NCBI GenBank assembly: GCA_041320695.1
Contig: JBGGOQ010000001.1
Span: forward strand, 620,001 to 684,000
Source of the DNA: Caldicellulosiruptoraceae bacterium PP1
Lineage (GTDB): Bacteria > Bacillota > Thermoanaerobacteria > Caldicellulosiruptorales > Caldicellulosiruptoraceae
DNA length: 64,000 nucleotides
Direction of reading: 5' to 3'
The position numbers and the translations under genes were made by a program. The notes beneath the pieces were generated by a model, which was not told the DNA's origin, did no database searches, and worked only from the letters and a program-made list of their open reading frames with translations. Positions 34,189-43,174 of the stretch are shown here, in pieces (position 1 is the first letter of the stretch; each line of letters starts with the position of its first letter).

Positions 34189-35385
34189 TTATATTCTATT
34201 TAATACCTCAAAACACATTCTACTGTTGTGGTATGGACATTTCCAGAAATCAACTTTTGGCATATGGGTAAGTGGATTTCCTTCTCGTGTTAATTCGTTA
34301 TACCACTCTCTATATCCGTCTGAATTATCTATTACTTTACTTTTAATAAAATTCCATACATTTATAGAAGCATCAAAATATTTTCTATCACCTGTTAATT
34401 GGAATGCATTAAGAAATCCAATTACTGCTTCGCTTTGAACCCACCATACTTTTTTGTCATTTAAGACATTACCATATTTTTCACTATATACTCCGCCAAA
34501 TTCATTATCAATACCTTCTTCAAAAGTTATATCAGCCACTTTTATTATAATATCTTTTATAGAATTTTTTAGATTATTATCTCCTATTATCTCAGCAGTT
34601 TCCCAAATTAACCAACTTGATTCAATATCATGGCCATAGGAAATAGTTGTATCAATAAGGTTAAATTTACTATCAAAAAATGCACCAAAATGGAATATTT
34701 CTTTTCTTAGCATTTTATTCAATAAAATATCCACTAAATGTAATAAACTCTTTTCCACTTTTGTATCTCTTGTAGCTTTTAAGAAATTATTATATGCTTC
34801 CAATAGGTGTAAGTGAGTATTATGTATCTTTTTTTGCATATATGGTAAGCTTTCTAAACCATATATATAAGTAATAGTATTCCATTTTCTATCAAGAAAC
34901 TCAAAGTATCCTCCATTAACATTATCAAAAGCATTATATTCAATTTTATCAAAGATTTCATAAGCTAAATCTAATGCTATCTTATTTCGAGTAGCCATAT
35001 AATACTCGCTTAATGCATATATAGCAAAGGCTTGATTATATATATGTTTATTAAAATCTAATGGTTCTAAGTTTTCATCAACAACCCAATAAATTCCTTT
35101 GTATTTACTATCGTAAAGATAGTCCTTTAGAAAATTAAAAGCATGTGTGGCAATTGAAATATACCTCTCGTCATTAAATATATTATATGCTCTACTAAAA
35201 GTCCAAAGTATACGAGAATTTAAAATTCCACCTTTATTGGCATTCTTATTTATGTTCATAAAATTATCAATAAAACCAGTAAAACCAGGTAAGTTTTTAT
35301 CGTAAGTATATCTTCCCCAAAACTCTAATATTGATAGAATCTCACCTTTTATTTCATCTCTAAATAAAACTATATTATTACTCAT
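34189..35385 (-). CDS. Cellobiose/mannobiose 2-epimerase (AGE family)
   Basis: An (alpha/alpha)6 barrel enzyme of the N-acylglucosamine 2-epimerase family. NSRILWTFSRAY, NKHIYNQAFAIYALSEYY and GHDIESSWLIWE match the pattern of cellobiose 2-epimerases, with the catalytic histidines likely in GHDIE and the C-terminal PYHNSRM. The length of 398 residues is typical. Next to a GH26 mannanase the natural substrate is probably mannobiose, turned to mannosyl-glucose. ATG at 35385 has GAGG. It lies behind manA and a terminator. Confidence 0.85.
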   Translation of the reverse strand: MSNNIVLFRDEIKGEILSILEFWGRYTYDKNLPGFTGFIDNFMNINKNANKGGILNSRILWTFSRAYNIFNDERYISIATHAFNFLKDYLYDSKYKGIYWVVDENLEPLDFNKHIYNQAFAIYALSEYYMATRNKIALDLAYEIFDKIEYNAFDNVNGGYFEFLDRKWNTITYIYGLESLPYMQKKIHNTHLHLLEAYNNFLKATRDTKVEKSLLHLVDILLNKMLRKEIFHFGAFFDSKFNLIDTTISYGHDIESSWLIWETAEIIGDNNLKNSIKDIIIKVADITFEEGIDNEFGGVYSEKYGNVLNDKKVWWVQSEAVIGFLNAFQLTGDRKYFDASINVWNFIKSKVIDNSDGYREWYNELTREGNPLTHMPKVDFWKCPYHNSRMCFEVLNRI

Positions 35386-35419
35386 ATTTACACCGTCCTC
35401 GCATATTAATTTTTAGTAT

Positions 35420-35460
35420 ATAAAATTAGTCAAAGATAGCAATAAGCTATCTCTGACTAA
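35420..35460 (-). terminator. Terminator after the mannanase gene
   Basis: TTAGTCAGAGATAGC and GCTATCTTTGACTAA form a 15-position stem (one G-T) with a five-base loop, followed by TTTTATAT on the minus strand. It lies about 40 bases before the epimerase start. Confidence 0.8.
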
Positions 35461-35468
35461 CTTTTTAA

Positions 35469-37652
35469 TTAATTTAAGCTTACCTTAATATTATCAATGT
35501 ATATTGGCCCTTTATAAATAAGCTTCCATGAACCAAATCTGATAACAAGATTTGTGCTATTTGCTCTATCAACTCCATCTTTAAATTGATCTACCCTATG
35601 GATTACAGCATACTCAACTCCATTTATTGTTTTCTTATCTTTGATTTCTGGGACAACATAATCAACAAAATCTCCTATATCTGCCCATTTGTTATTCAAA
35701 GCTGAACCAATTTTTAATATTCCATCTTTGGACCAGTTATTAGGATCAGGCAAATAAACATCATATTCAATTTTTTTATATTTTGACAAATCAAATTTGC
35801 TTCCATCTTTTTTAAAAGTAACAGAAATATTAGCTTCTTCCCAATCTCCACCAGAATAATTTGTATATACCTTTAAAGAACCAACATTATTTTTTGTTTT
35901 TAAATCATTAGAATATTCAACTGGAACAATTTTTTCACTGTCAAAAGCTCCACCCCAAGCCTTGCTCCAACCCATAGTGTCTTTTTCAAAGTCATATATT
36001 ATATCCTTGTTCCCAAATAATAAGGCTTCAGCGTTATTTTTTTCAGTTGCAGTTAAGTTTTCTTCTGTAGTTTGTTGGGTATTTGTATCAGAATCATTTG
36101 CTGTCTTATTATTATCATTTTCCGGAATATATTCTTCATAAATTAAATCAAATTTCTCAGTAGCTTTAAAAGGAAGTTCATCTTTAGTAATAACATAATC
36201 ACTATTATATACCTTTTTTAGCATTTTCTTTTCTGTCCATTTTTCTGAATAATCTGTTCCTTGATATACAAATTCTCCACCCCAAGTGCAGAACCAAGAC
36301 CAAGGAACACGCTCTGATTTTAAAAGATCTGGATCAGGTATTGTTCCTGTTTCAGATAAAGTAATTATTTTGGGAGTTGATGAATAAGCTAAAGCATTTA
36401 TAAATCTTTCTTTTTTACTTGAGTAGTTTCTTTCACCGTCATATATATCCTCACCAATTATATCAACATACTGGTCTCCTGGATACCATTTCTCATTTTG
36501 GCCATTCCAAACCCAAATTAAGTTATTCAACTTATGGTAGTTTACTAATCTGTCAAACATTAGAATCCATAATTTTTTGTATGGTTCTGGACCTTTTGCA
36601 CCCCACCAGAACCAACCACCAGATGCTTCATGCAGAGGTCTCCATAAAACTGGAACTCCTGCTTTTTGAAGCTTCTTAAGCTCATTTGCTATTGTATCAA
36701 TATCTCTAATTATTAGTTTATATTCTTGAGAATTTTTATTGTCCATTGCTTTTTTCAAATCAAATGTTGTTGAATCTGTATAAAATCCTCTCCACCAAGG
36801 CTTATCTTGTGAGTCAATTAAATTCATAGGTGCATTCCAGTGCCAACAGAATGTAACAATACCATTGCTTTTCCACCATTTAATTGCCAAATCGGTCATA
36901 CTACTTTTTGCTCCATGTTCTACCCTCGATGGAGAATAATCAATAAAGTCAAGTCCAAGAACTGCAGGTAGTTTACCAGTTTCTCTGTATATAATATTTA
37001 TTTCATTTAATTGCTCATAAACTTGCTGCCCTGAAAGTATTTTTGATCCATATATGCTTGTTAAATACTCCATCAATTTAACAGCATTTGGGTGAGGATT
37101 TGGAGTAACTAATTTAGGTTTAATTGTTAGTTTTGCTTTATTTGTTGCATTTAATTCTTCTAACATAACTTTATCTATAATACCATAATCTCCTTTCATT
37201 ATTATTGCTAATGTATGTTTACCTTGTTTAATATATACTTTTTTGTATAAAGTATCTATACCAAATTTATTTATTTGAGAAGGTTTCATTTTACCTACCA
37301 ATTCAAAGTCAATATATATTTCAAAAATAGGGATAGATTTACCTTTTAAAAGATAATCTTGGATTTGAATAATATAATCTGCTGATTTTGTTATGTTAAT
37401 TTCAGTAGTAATAGAAGAAAATCCTCCTGATGTAAATTCAACATAGCCAATTCCACTAAAACCTTTAAGAGATTTTTTTATAACCGAGTCAAACATTTTA
37501 AATTTCTCTGCCTCTAAAGTAATTATAACAGGCTTTTGTTGATTATTAGTTGTTGCCTTGTTAGATGATGCATATGTAAAGCCAATATTAAATAAAAAGA
37601 TTAATAAGAGTGACAAAGATAACACTCTTTTTGAAAAATTAACATTATTCAT
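35469..37652 (-). CDS. Secreted modular GH26 beta-mannanase with two carbohydrate-binding modules
   Basis: The start is ATG at 37652, with AAAGGAG eight bases upstream. A signal peptide (residues 1 to about 29, RVLSLSLLLIFLFNIGFTYAS) marks export. Residues about 40-165 form a CBM35-like module. The GH26 catalytic domain spans about 180-490, with acid/base Glu342 in WRPLHEASGG and nucleophile Glu434 in TLSETG. A Thr/Asn-rich linker precedes a C-terminal beta module (about 550-727) that resembles CBM27, a mannan binder. The 727-residue enzyme should cut beta-mannan outside the cell. Confidence 0.92.
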   Translation of the reverse strand: MNNVNFSKRVLSLSLLLIFLFNIGFTYASSNKATTNNQQKPVIITLEAEKFKMFDSVIKKSLKGFSGIGYVEFTSGGFSSITTEINITKSADYIIQIQDYLLKGKSIPIFEIYIDFELVGKMKPSQINKFGIDTLYKKVYIKQGKHTLAIIMKGDYGIIDKVMLEELNATNKAKLTIKPKLVTPNPHPNAVKLMEYLTSIYGSKILSGQQVYEQLNEINIIYRETGKLPAVLGLDFIDYSPSRVEHGAKSSMTDLAIKWWKSNGIVTFCWHWNAPMNLIDSQDKPWWRGFYTDSTTFDLKKAMDNKNSQEYKLIIRDIDTIANELKKLQKAGVPVLWRPLHEASGGWFWWGAKGPEPYKKLWILMFDRLVNYHKLNNLIWVWNGQNEKWYPGDQYVDIIGEDIYDGERNYSSKKERFINALAYSSTPKIITLSETGTIPDPDLLKSERVPWSWFCTWGGEFVYQGTDYSEKWTEKKMLKKVYNSDYVITKDELPFKATEKFDLIYEEYIPENDNNKTANDSDTNTQQTTEENLTATEKNNAEALLFGNKDIIYDFEKDTMGWSKAWGGAFDSEKIVPVEYSNDLKTKNNVGSLKVYTNYSGGDWEEANISVTFKKDGSKFDLSKYKKIEYDVYLPDPNNWSKDGILKIGSALNNKWADIGDFVDYVVPEIKDKKTINGVEYAVIHRVDQFKDGVDRANSTNLVIRFGSWKLIYKGPIYIDNIKVSLN

Positions 37653-37722
37653 AAACATCACTCCTTTAATAAAACATTATTATGCACTTTAATTTTACCC
37701 ATTTTGTTAAGATTATATTGTT

Positions 37723-37751
37723 ATTATATAACATTTTGTGATTTAAAACAA
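37723..37751 (-). promoter_or_regulatory. Promoter of the mannanase gene
   Basis: On the minus strand TTGTTT, a 17-base spacer and TATAAT, about 70 bases before the start codon. Confidence 0.55.
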
Positions 37752-38003
37752 TATTGTTATATTAATAGTTATATTATATAATTCACATAATATAATATTG
37801 CAATCCGTTTAATTTTTATGAATTTTTTATAAATTTGGTGATAAACAAGATAATATTTCAATTTTGTTGCATATATTTTTTACTTTTTTTACGTATATAT
37901 TATTACACGTTATAATGCATTGTATGAAGCATGAATAGACAGATCAAAAACATATTGATAATATTAAGTGTTATTAAAGATAAATATTAAACGTCAAAAT
38001 ATG

Positions 38004-38042
38004 TAAAAAGAGGGTGATCAATTATATTTTTGAAACACCCTC
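38004..38042 (-). terminator. Terminator after queH
   Basis: GAGGGTG (38010-38016) pairs with CACCCTC (38036-38042), followed by a T-rich run on the minus strand. The hairpin is similar to the one at 46900-46933. Confidence 0.8.
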
Positions 38043-38573
38043 CTATTTATTAAGATATCTTTCTTTTTCACTATATATGCAACCACAGTATTTTTGCATG
38101 TAAAGTCCTAATTCTTTTGCTTTTTTACGTCCTTGCCAATAACCTGGTCTAAAATCTCTATAGAAAAATCGAATATTATATTTCTCAGCTATTCTTTCAC
38201 CTATTGTTTTTATAAGTTCATGTTTTTGATAAGGACTTACTAACAGTGAAGTAGTAAATGCATCAAAACCATTATTTTTTGCATAAATTGCGGTTTTTTC
38301 TAATCTATTAGCATAACAATAGTTACATCTATTTTTGGGGTTTAGGGCAACATTACTTAAAAATCCTTCAATGTCATAATCATCTTCAATGAAAAAATCA
38401 ATATTTAAATAATCGTAAAGTTTTTTTGCAGCATCTAACCTGCTTTTATATTCAGTCCAAGGATGAATATTATTATTATAAAAGTAACCGCAAACATCAT
38501 GATTTTCACTATTAATTACTTCAAGTGGATAAACAGCACATGGTCCACAACATGTATGCATTAGTATTTTCAC
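38043..38573 (-). CDS. queH: Epoxyqueuosine reductase QueH
   Basis: It performs the last step of queuosine formation in tRNA, using iron-sulfur chemistry. Family features are the CC pair in [12 protein letters not shown] (residues 8-9), [15 protein letters not shown] and [12 protein letters not shown]. The length of 176 residues is typical. The start is GTG at 38573 with GGAGGGA and overlaps the ruvB stop, so translation is coupled to ruvB. A terminator follows. Confidence 0.92.
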   Translation of the reverse strand: MKILMHTCCGPCAVYPLEVINSENHDVCGYFYNNNIHPWTEYKSRLDAAKKLYDYLNIDFFIEDDYDIEGFLSNVALNPKNRCNYCYANRLEKTAIYAKNNGFDAFTTSLLVSPYQKHELIKTIGERIAEKYNIRFFYRDFRPGYWQGRKKAKELGLYMQKYCGCIYSEKERYLNK

Positions 38574-39577
38574 AATTTTTTCCCTCCAAATTTAATTTCA
38601 GAAATATGAAGAACTGCTTTTTCTGTTGCAATCCTACCTCTTGGTGTTTTTTGTAAAAATCCTTCTTGTAGAAGATATGGCTCATATATATCCTCAATAG
38701 TCCCTTCATCTTCGCTAATACAAGCAGCTAATGTTGACAAACCAACAGGCCCACCGTTAAAAGTGTAGATTATTGTTTCAAGCAATTTCCTATCTACTGT
38801 ATCTAATCCATACTGATCAATTTCAAAAACATTTAATGCTTCTTCTGCAACACCAATATTTAGAATACTATTATACTTTACCATAGCATAATCTCTTACT
38901 CTTCTTAATAATCTATTTGCAATTCTTGGTGTTCCCCTTGATCTTTTAGCAATTTCTTTAGCAGCCTCAACATCAATACCAATATTTAATATTTGAGCAG
39001 ATCTTAAAATAATCTCAGTCAAATTCTCAATTGAATAGTAATCAAGTCTTTGAATAATTCCAAATCTATCTCTTAGAGGAGATGATATTAATCCCGCTCG
39101 TGTAGTAGCTGCTATTAAAGTAAATCTTGGTATATTTAATCTTATTGTTTTTGCAGAGGGCCCTTTTCCAATTATTATATCAACCTTCATATCCTCCATA
39201 GCGGGATAAAGAACCTCTTCTATTACTCTATTTAACCTATGGATTTCATCAATAAATAGTATATTGTTTTCACCAATGTTAGTAAGTATGGCTACAAGAT
39301 CACCTGATTTTTCTATGGCAGGCCCAGAAGTAATTTTTATATCAGAGTTCATTTCATGTGCAATAATATTGGCTAAAGTGGTTTTACCAAGTCCTGGAGG
39401 TCCATACAATAAGATATGGTCCATGGGTTCATTTCTTTTCTTTGCTGCCTCAATAAAAATCTTAATTTGATTTTTTACTCTATCCTGACCTATATAATCA
39501 TCTAATTTAGTTGGTCGTAAAAAGTTTTCATCATTTAGCTCATTCATTTGAATATTATTATTAAAAAAACGCTCCAT
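38570..39577 (-). CDS. ruvB: Holliday junction helicase motor RuvB
   Basis: The AAA+ motor of branch migration. [15 protein letters not shown], Walker [12 protein letters not shown], Walker [12 protein letters not shown] and the winged-helix segment [17 protein letters not shown] are present. The length of 335 residues is normal. ATG at 39577 follows GGATGAG. It lies 16 bases behind ruvA in the ruvCAB-queH unit. Confidence 0.97.
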   Translation of the reverse strand: MERFFNNNIQMNELNDENFLRPTKLDDYIGQDRVKNQIKIFIEAAKKRNEPMDHILLYGPPGLGKTTLANIIAHEMNSDIKITSGPAIEKSGDLVAILTNIGENNILFIDEIHRLNRVIEEVLYPAMEDMKVDIIIGKGPSAKTIRLNIPRFTLIAATTRAGLISSPLRDRFGIIQRLDYYSIENLTEIILRSAQILNIGIDVEAAKEIAKRSRGTPRIANRLLRRVRDYAMVKYNSILNIGVAEEALNVFEIDQYGLDTVDRKLLETIIYTFNGGPVGLSTLAACISEDEGTIEDIYEPYLLQEGFLQKTPRGRIATEKAVLHISEIKFGGKKL

Positions 39578-39593
39578 TCCAACTCATCCTTAT

Positions 39594-40187
39594 TTAAATT
39601 TTTGATAACATTTTAAGTGATTGTTTAATAGCTTCTTCAACATCTAAATCTTTATCTAATTTATTAATAACAGATAATACTTGTTCCTTAGAAAATCCCA
39701 AAGAATAAAGAGCTAGTTTAACATCTTCATAATCACTATTAACCATAATATCAGTCTTTTTGTTTTCTGAACTATCAGTAAATTCTTTTTTAAAACTTTC
39801 TTTCAACTCAACAATAATCTTAGCAGCAGTCTTTTTACCAACACCTTTTACCTTTTCTATCTCTGAGGTAACACCTTTTGCAATATCTATTGTAAGTTTT
39901 TCATAAGGAACATTAGAAAGTATATTAAGTGCAAGTTTGGATCCTATCCCACTTACTTTTTGCAACTTTAAAAACAGCTCTCTTTCCTCTTTATCCAAAA
40001 ATCCATATAATTCAATCTCTCCTAATGTTTCAACCCATTTAAGATATGTATAAATAAGATGTTCCTTACCAATAATTTTTGAAAATTTATTATAATTACA
40101 GAACATTCTAAAATAAATATTCCCAATACGAACAATTGCAATATTATTATATACGTTTTCAACTTTACCATTAATTGCTTCAATCAT
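39594..40187 (-). CDS. ruvA: Holliday junction DNA-binding protein RuvA
   Basis: It holds the four-way junction and loads RuvB. The N-terminal OB fold, two helix-hairpin-helix motifs (LQKVSGIGSKLALNIL and IEKVKGVGKKTAAKII) and the C-terminal domain III helix (VKLALYSLGFSKEQV) are present in order. The length of 197 residues is typical. The ATG overlaps the ruvC stop codon. Confidence 0.96.
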   Translation of the reverse strand: MIEAINGKVENVYNNIAIVRIGNIYFRMFCNYNKFSKIIGKEHLIYTYLKWVETLGEIELYGFLDKEERELFLKLQKVSGIGSKLALNILSNVPYEKLTIDIAKGVTSEIEKVKGVGKKTAAKIIVELKESFKKEFTDSSENKKTDIMVNSDYEDVKLALYSLGFSKEQVLSVINKLDKDLDVEEAIKQSLKMLSKI

Positions 40188-40681
40188 ATTTGTTCCTCCT
40201 GGCTAATTAAAGAAGTAGCATTGTTTAAATGGCATATGCTAACAGCTAAAGCATCTGCAACATCATCTGGTTTAGGAACTTCTTTAAGGTTTAGTAACAT
40301 TTTTACCACATTCTGAATTTGAACTTTTGTCGCTCTTCCATAACCAGTTATTGATTGTTTAACTTGTAAAGGTGTATATTCATAAATAGGTATCCCCTTC
40401 TCAACAAAGCTAAGTATTATTACTCCTCTCGATTCTCCTACTGTTATTACTGTTTTGGCATTTTTATTAAAAAACAATTCCTCAATTGCAGCAACATCAG
40501 GATTATATTTTGAAATTATGTCGGATAATCTGTTATGAATGGCAAAAAGCCTTTGTGATTTTCTCATATTTGGCAATGTTTCAATTTTATCATACTCGAT
40601 AACACGATATTGTCCATTTTTATAATCAACAATTGCATAACCTGTTAATGCTATGCCTGGATCAATTCCAATTACTCTCAA
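40184..40681 (-). CDS. ruvC: Holliday junction resolvase RuvC
   Basis: It cuts Holliday junctions. The RNase H-like fold shows Asp7 in RVIGIDPGIALTGY, Glu in AAIEELFFNKN and the C-terminal DDVADALAVSICH. The start is best placed at TTG 40681, since AGGGGG lies six bases upstream; an in-frame TTG at 40699 would contain that site. This gives 165 residues. It is the first gene of ruvCAB-queH. I see no LexA-type box in front. Confidence 0.95.
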   Translation of the reverse strand: MRVIGIDPGIALTGYAIVDYKNGQYRVIEYDKIETLPNMRKSQRLFAIHNRLSDIISKYNPDVAAIEELFFNKNAKTVITVGESRGVIILSFVEKGIPIYEYTPLQVKQSITGYGRATKVQIQNVVKMLLNLKEVPKPDDVADALAVSICHLNNATSLISQEEQI

Positions 40682-40765
40682 TTTTAACCCCCTAAGCAAA
40701 CATAAATTCTATATTATTTTATCATAAAAGTTTACTATTTTCTATGTTTATAATTATTCTTTATC

Positions 40766-40794
40766 TTTACATATAAGGTATAAAAAAATATAAT
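40766..40794 (+). promoter_or_regulatory. Promoter of the GNAT gene
   Basis: TTTACA, a 17-base spacer and TATAAT, 31 bases before the start. Confidence 0.65.
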
Positions 40795-40825
40795 AAAAAT
40801 AATAAAAAAATTATGGTGATATAAT

Positions 40826-41443
40826 TTGATAAGAAAAGCTACAAAAAAGGATTTAGAAAAAGTTGCTTTAATTTTTAGAGAATCATTTCCCGAAAGTATT
40901 AATTTTTACTTCAATAATACTATTAAAAACAACGCAATTGAAGATATTTTTAGAATTGTGTTACTATCTGAACCTGATGGTTTTTTAGTTTATCAAATTG
41001 ATAATCAAGTTGTTGGATATATATGTGTTATTACTAATATTAAAAGAATTTGGACTAATACAATTATTACATTTTCATTTTTAAAATGGGCTTTTAAATG
41101 GTTTTTAGGACTTTATGGATTTGGATTATTCCCTATTAAAAAAATAGCCTCCAACAAACTTGATTTTTATAAATTTCAAAAAATAAATGCAACTGATGTT
41201 ACTGCTCAAATTTTATCAATAGGAATATTAAAGGATTATAGAGGAAAAAGTATAGGAAGTAGTTTAGTTGAGGCCGGATTAAATGTTTTAAAAGAAAAAG
41301 GTGTTAAAGCTGTAAAGCTTGAGGTAAGACCTGATAATATAAGTGCCATTAAGCTTTATAAAAAATTCGGATTTTATCACATTGGAATGTCATCTGATCC
41401 ACAAGGTAGATGGATTGTGATGAGAAAAGATTTTACAGAATAA
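40826..41443 (+). CDS. GNAT-family N-acetyltransferase
   Basis: The C-terminal half has the acetyl-CoA-binding pattern: ILSIGILKDYRGKSIGSSLVEAGL (motif A), then VKLEVRPDNISAIKLYKKFGF. A hydrophobic segment in the middle (FSFLKWAFKWFLGLYGFGL) is unusual and may sit at the membrane. The length is 205 residues. The start is TTG at 40826 with GGTGAT upstream. It is transcribed alone, with its own promoter and a terminator that overlaps the stop codon. The acetylated substrate is unknown. Confidence 0.83.
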   Translation: MIRKATKKDLEKVALIFRESFPESINFYFNNTIKNNAIEDIFRIVLLSEPDGFLVYQIDNQVVGYICVITNIKRIWTNTIITFSFLKWAFKWFLGLYGFGLFPIKKIASNKLDFYKFQKINATDVTAQILSIGILKDYRGKSIGSSLVEAGLNVLKEKGVKAVKLEVRPDNISAIKLYKKFGFYHIGMSSDPQGRWIVMRKDFTE

Positions 41444-41472
41444 TACGGTTCTGCTAACTAGCAGAACCGTAT
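41443..41472. terminator. Bidirectional terminator between GNAT gene and spore coat genes
   Basis: A perfect 13-base-pair stem, ATACGGTTCTGCT with AGCAGAACCGTAT, and a four-base loop. T-rich stretches flank it. It starts at the last base of the GNAT stop codon. Confidence 0.8.
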
Positions 41473-41475
41473 GTT

Positions 41476-41757
41476 TTACATGCTTACCATTTGAATATTT
41501 GATTGAATAGTTTGAACATCTCTTTGTGCTTTTGTAATATCATCTTGTTTTGCCATATCTACTGGATACCATCCTTTTTGTGATAAGAAGTCAAATATTT
41601 GTTTTTGGTGATCAAATACTCTTGTAAGAGCTGATGTTGCTTCTTTTCTTAAAGCATTATTAGCACTTTCTGTAACTAATGTTGTTAGTGCAGTTGCCTG
41701 AAGTTTATAACTATTTAGTAGTGTAAAGGCAATGTCTCTATCAGATAATGTTTTCAT
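41476..41757 (-). CDS. CotF-family spore coat protein
   Basis: A 93-residue ferritin-like helical protein with SDRDIAFTLLNSYKLQATALT and the C-terminal FLSQKGWYPVDMAKQDDI, the classic CotF domain seen in spore coat proteins of Bacilli and Clostridia. ATG at 41757 has GAGGTG. It lies 15 bases behind a second small coat-like gene, probably in one sporulation transcript. This is direct evidence of a spore-forming lineage. Confidence 0.88.
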   Translation of the reverse strand: MKTLSDRDIAFTLLNSYKLQATALTTLVTESANNALRKEATSALTRVFDHQKQIFDFLSQKGWYPVDMAKQDDITKAQRDVQTIQSNIQMVSM

Positions 41758-41772
41758 TTATATCACCTCTTT

Positions 41773-41976
41773 CTATTGAAGATTTGGGTTTTCAATGAAT
41801 CTTGAAAGAATATTAATATCGCTTTTATAATGGTTTACACATTGTGTTGCAAGATTTTTTAAGCTTGAATCAGTAATTTGATCTGTAACACCAACAATAA
41901 AATTAATTGAATTTTGCATCATTTTAAGATTATCTTCTAAATACATAAGTTCTTTTGATGAAATATTAGCCATCAT
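41773..41976 (-). CDS. Small spore-coat-associated protein
   Basis: A 67-residue all-helical protein, SSKELMYLEDNLKMMQNSI, then ATQCVNHYKSDINILSRFI, which resembles the short partners found with CotF-type proteins. No signal peptide is seen. Two adjacent ATG codons (41976 and 41973) follow GGAGGGA, so either may start it. It is first in the two-gene unit. The function as a coat component is inferred from its partner. Confidence 0.75.
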   Translation of the reverse strand: MMANISSKELMYLEDNLKMMQNSINFIVGVTDQITDSSLKNLATQCVNHYKSDINILSRFIENPNLQ

Positions 41977-42039
41977 TTATCCCTCCTTTTGTTTATTAAT
42001 TAGTCTTACAATTTATATTTTTTATTATTGATTAAGAAA

Positions 42040-42714
42040 TTATTCAAATAAAGTTATTCCTAATTTACTCATTATATATGGTGTTATTTTATTAGTAATT
42101 CTTAAGTTATTCTTTTTTAAGAACTGATATAATGCATATTCTGTTGCTTTTCCATATTTTCCTTCGGGTTCTCCATAATAAAAGCCAAGTTTCTTTAACG
42201 CTTTTTGAACTTCCATAACGTCTTCACCAGTATCACCAGGATAAATTGTTCTAAATCCATTTCTAAATGGCCCGAAGCTTCCTTCAAAGATAACAACCAA
42301 GGTTCCGATTGGTATATATGAATATAACTCTTTTACATGATCATTCATCATTCTAATACAGCCTTTACTTACATGTGCACCTATAAATTGTTCGTAATAA
42401 GTCCCGTGTATTCCATATTTCCCATATCCAACATTTAATCCCATCCATCTACCTCCAAAACCTTCTCCCCATTTTGCTTTTGATATTATTTTATAAGTTC
42501 CAACTGGAGTTGGTGTAGATGGCTTTCCTGGAGATATTGGATATGATTTATAAAGTATTTTGTCCTTAAAAACATATAACTTACTATCGTCAATTGAAAC
42601 TAAAATAACGTATTTATTTTCATTTGTTTCTTTTTTAAAAGCTAAAGATGTTATTATAACTGAGATAAAAATAATTATTATGGTTATTATTGATATAAAT
42701 TTTAATTTTTTCAT
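42040..42714 (-). CDS. L,D-transpeptidase with peptidoglycan-binding domain
   Basis: An N-terminal membrane anchor (about residues 4-26) is followed by a YkuD catalytic domain (about 34-150) with HGTYYEQ and the SKGCIRM active-site motif, and a C-terminal PG_binding_1 domain (about 158-222, GEDVMEVQKALKKLGFYYG). It should form 3-3 cross-links or trim peptidoglycan outside the membrane. The ATG at 42714 has no visible Shine-Dalgarno site; the panD terminator sits immediately upstream. Confidence 0.9.
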   Translation of the reverse strand: MKKLKFISIITIIIIFISVIITSLAFKKETNENKYVILVSIDDSKLYVFKDKILYKSYPISPGKPSTPTPVGTYKIISKAKWGEGFGGRWMGLNVGYGKYGIHGTYYEQFIGAHVSKGCIRMMNDHVKELYSYIPIGTLVVIFEGSFGPFRNGFRTIYPGDTGEDVMEVQKALKKLGFYYGEPEGKYGKATEYALYQFLKKNNLRITNKITPYIMSKLGITLFE

Positions 42715-42719
42715 AATAA

Positions 42720-42761
42720 ATATAAAAAAATAAGCTCATATAAATAATTATGAGCTTATTT
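42720..42761 (-). terminator. Terminator of the pantothenate operon
   Basis: AAATAAGCTCATA and TATGAGCTTATTT form a 13-base-pair stem with an eight-base loop, followed by a T run on the minus strand, ending within about ten bases of the L,D-transpeptidase start. Confidence 0.85.
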
Positions 42762-42782
42762 CAAAAAAAATACTTTTTATCT

Positions 42783-43169
42783 TTAACAAATAATTTCCCC
42801 ATGTTCTTCTTGATTAGTAAGTTTAATAATTTTATTTTTTTCATCAACAAATATTATTCTCGGCTCAAATGAACTATATTCACTATTTTCTAACATGCAA
42901 TATGCCATTATTATCACTTTGTCACCTACTTGTGCTTTTCTTGCAGCAGCACCATTTAAGCATATAACTCCACTTCCTTTTTCGCCTTTTATTACATATG
43001 TTTCAAATCTCTCACCATTATTTATATTTACAATTTGAACTTTTTCATATTCTAATATCTCAGCTTGTTTCATTAATTCTTCATCAATAGTTACACTACC
43101 AACATAATTTAAATTTGCTTCAGTAACAGTAGCTCTATGAATTTTTGATTTCAATACAGTTAAAAGCAT
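42783..43169 (-). CDS. panD: Aspartate 1-decarboxylase
   Basis: It makes beta-alanine for pantothenate. The proenzyme self-cleaves between Gly24 and Ser25 in NYVGSVTID to form the pyruvoyl group. [16 protein letters not shown] and [14 protein letters not shown] are diagnostic. The length of 128 residues is normal. It is last in panG-panB-panC-panD, five bases after panC, with a terminator following. Confidence 0.97.
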   Translation of the reverse strand: MLLTVLKSKIHRATVTEANLNYVGSVTIDEELMKQAEILEYEKVQIVNINNGERFETYVIKGEKGSGVICLNGAAARKAQVGDKVIIMAYCMLENSEYSSFEPRIIFVDEKNKIIKLTNQEEHGEIIC

Positions 43170-43174
43170 TTATT

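Larger units (their letters stand above)
37653..38042. other. AT-rich intergenic region upstream of the mannanase gene
   Basis: This 390-base gap holds the mannanase promoter at 37723-37751, a perfect palindrome AACAATATTGTT at 37747-37758 overlapping the -35 box, another AT-rich inverted repeat around 37769-37797, and the queH terminator at 38004-38042. I see no gene in the rest. Confidence 0.6.

Noticed and set aside
40700-40825. Search for a LexA box before ruvC
   Set aside because: No GAAC-N4-GTTC-like sequence was found in the divergent region.
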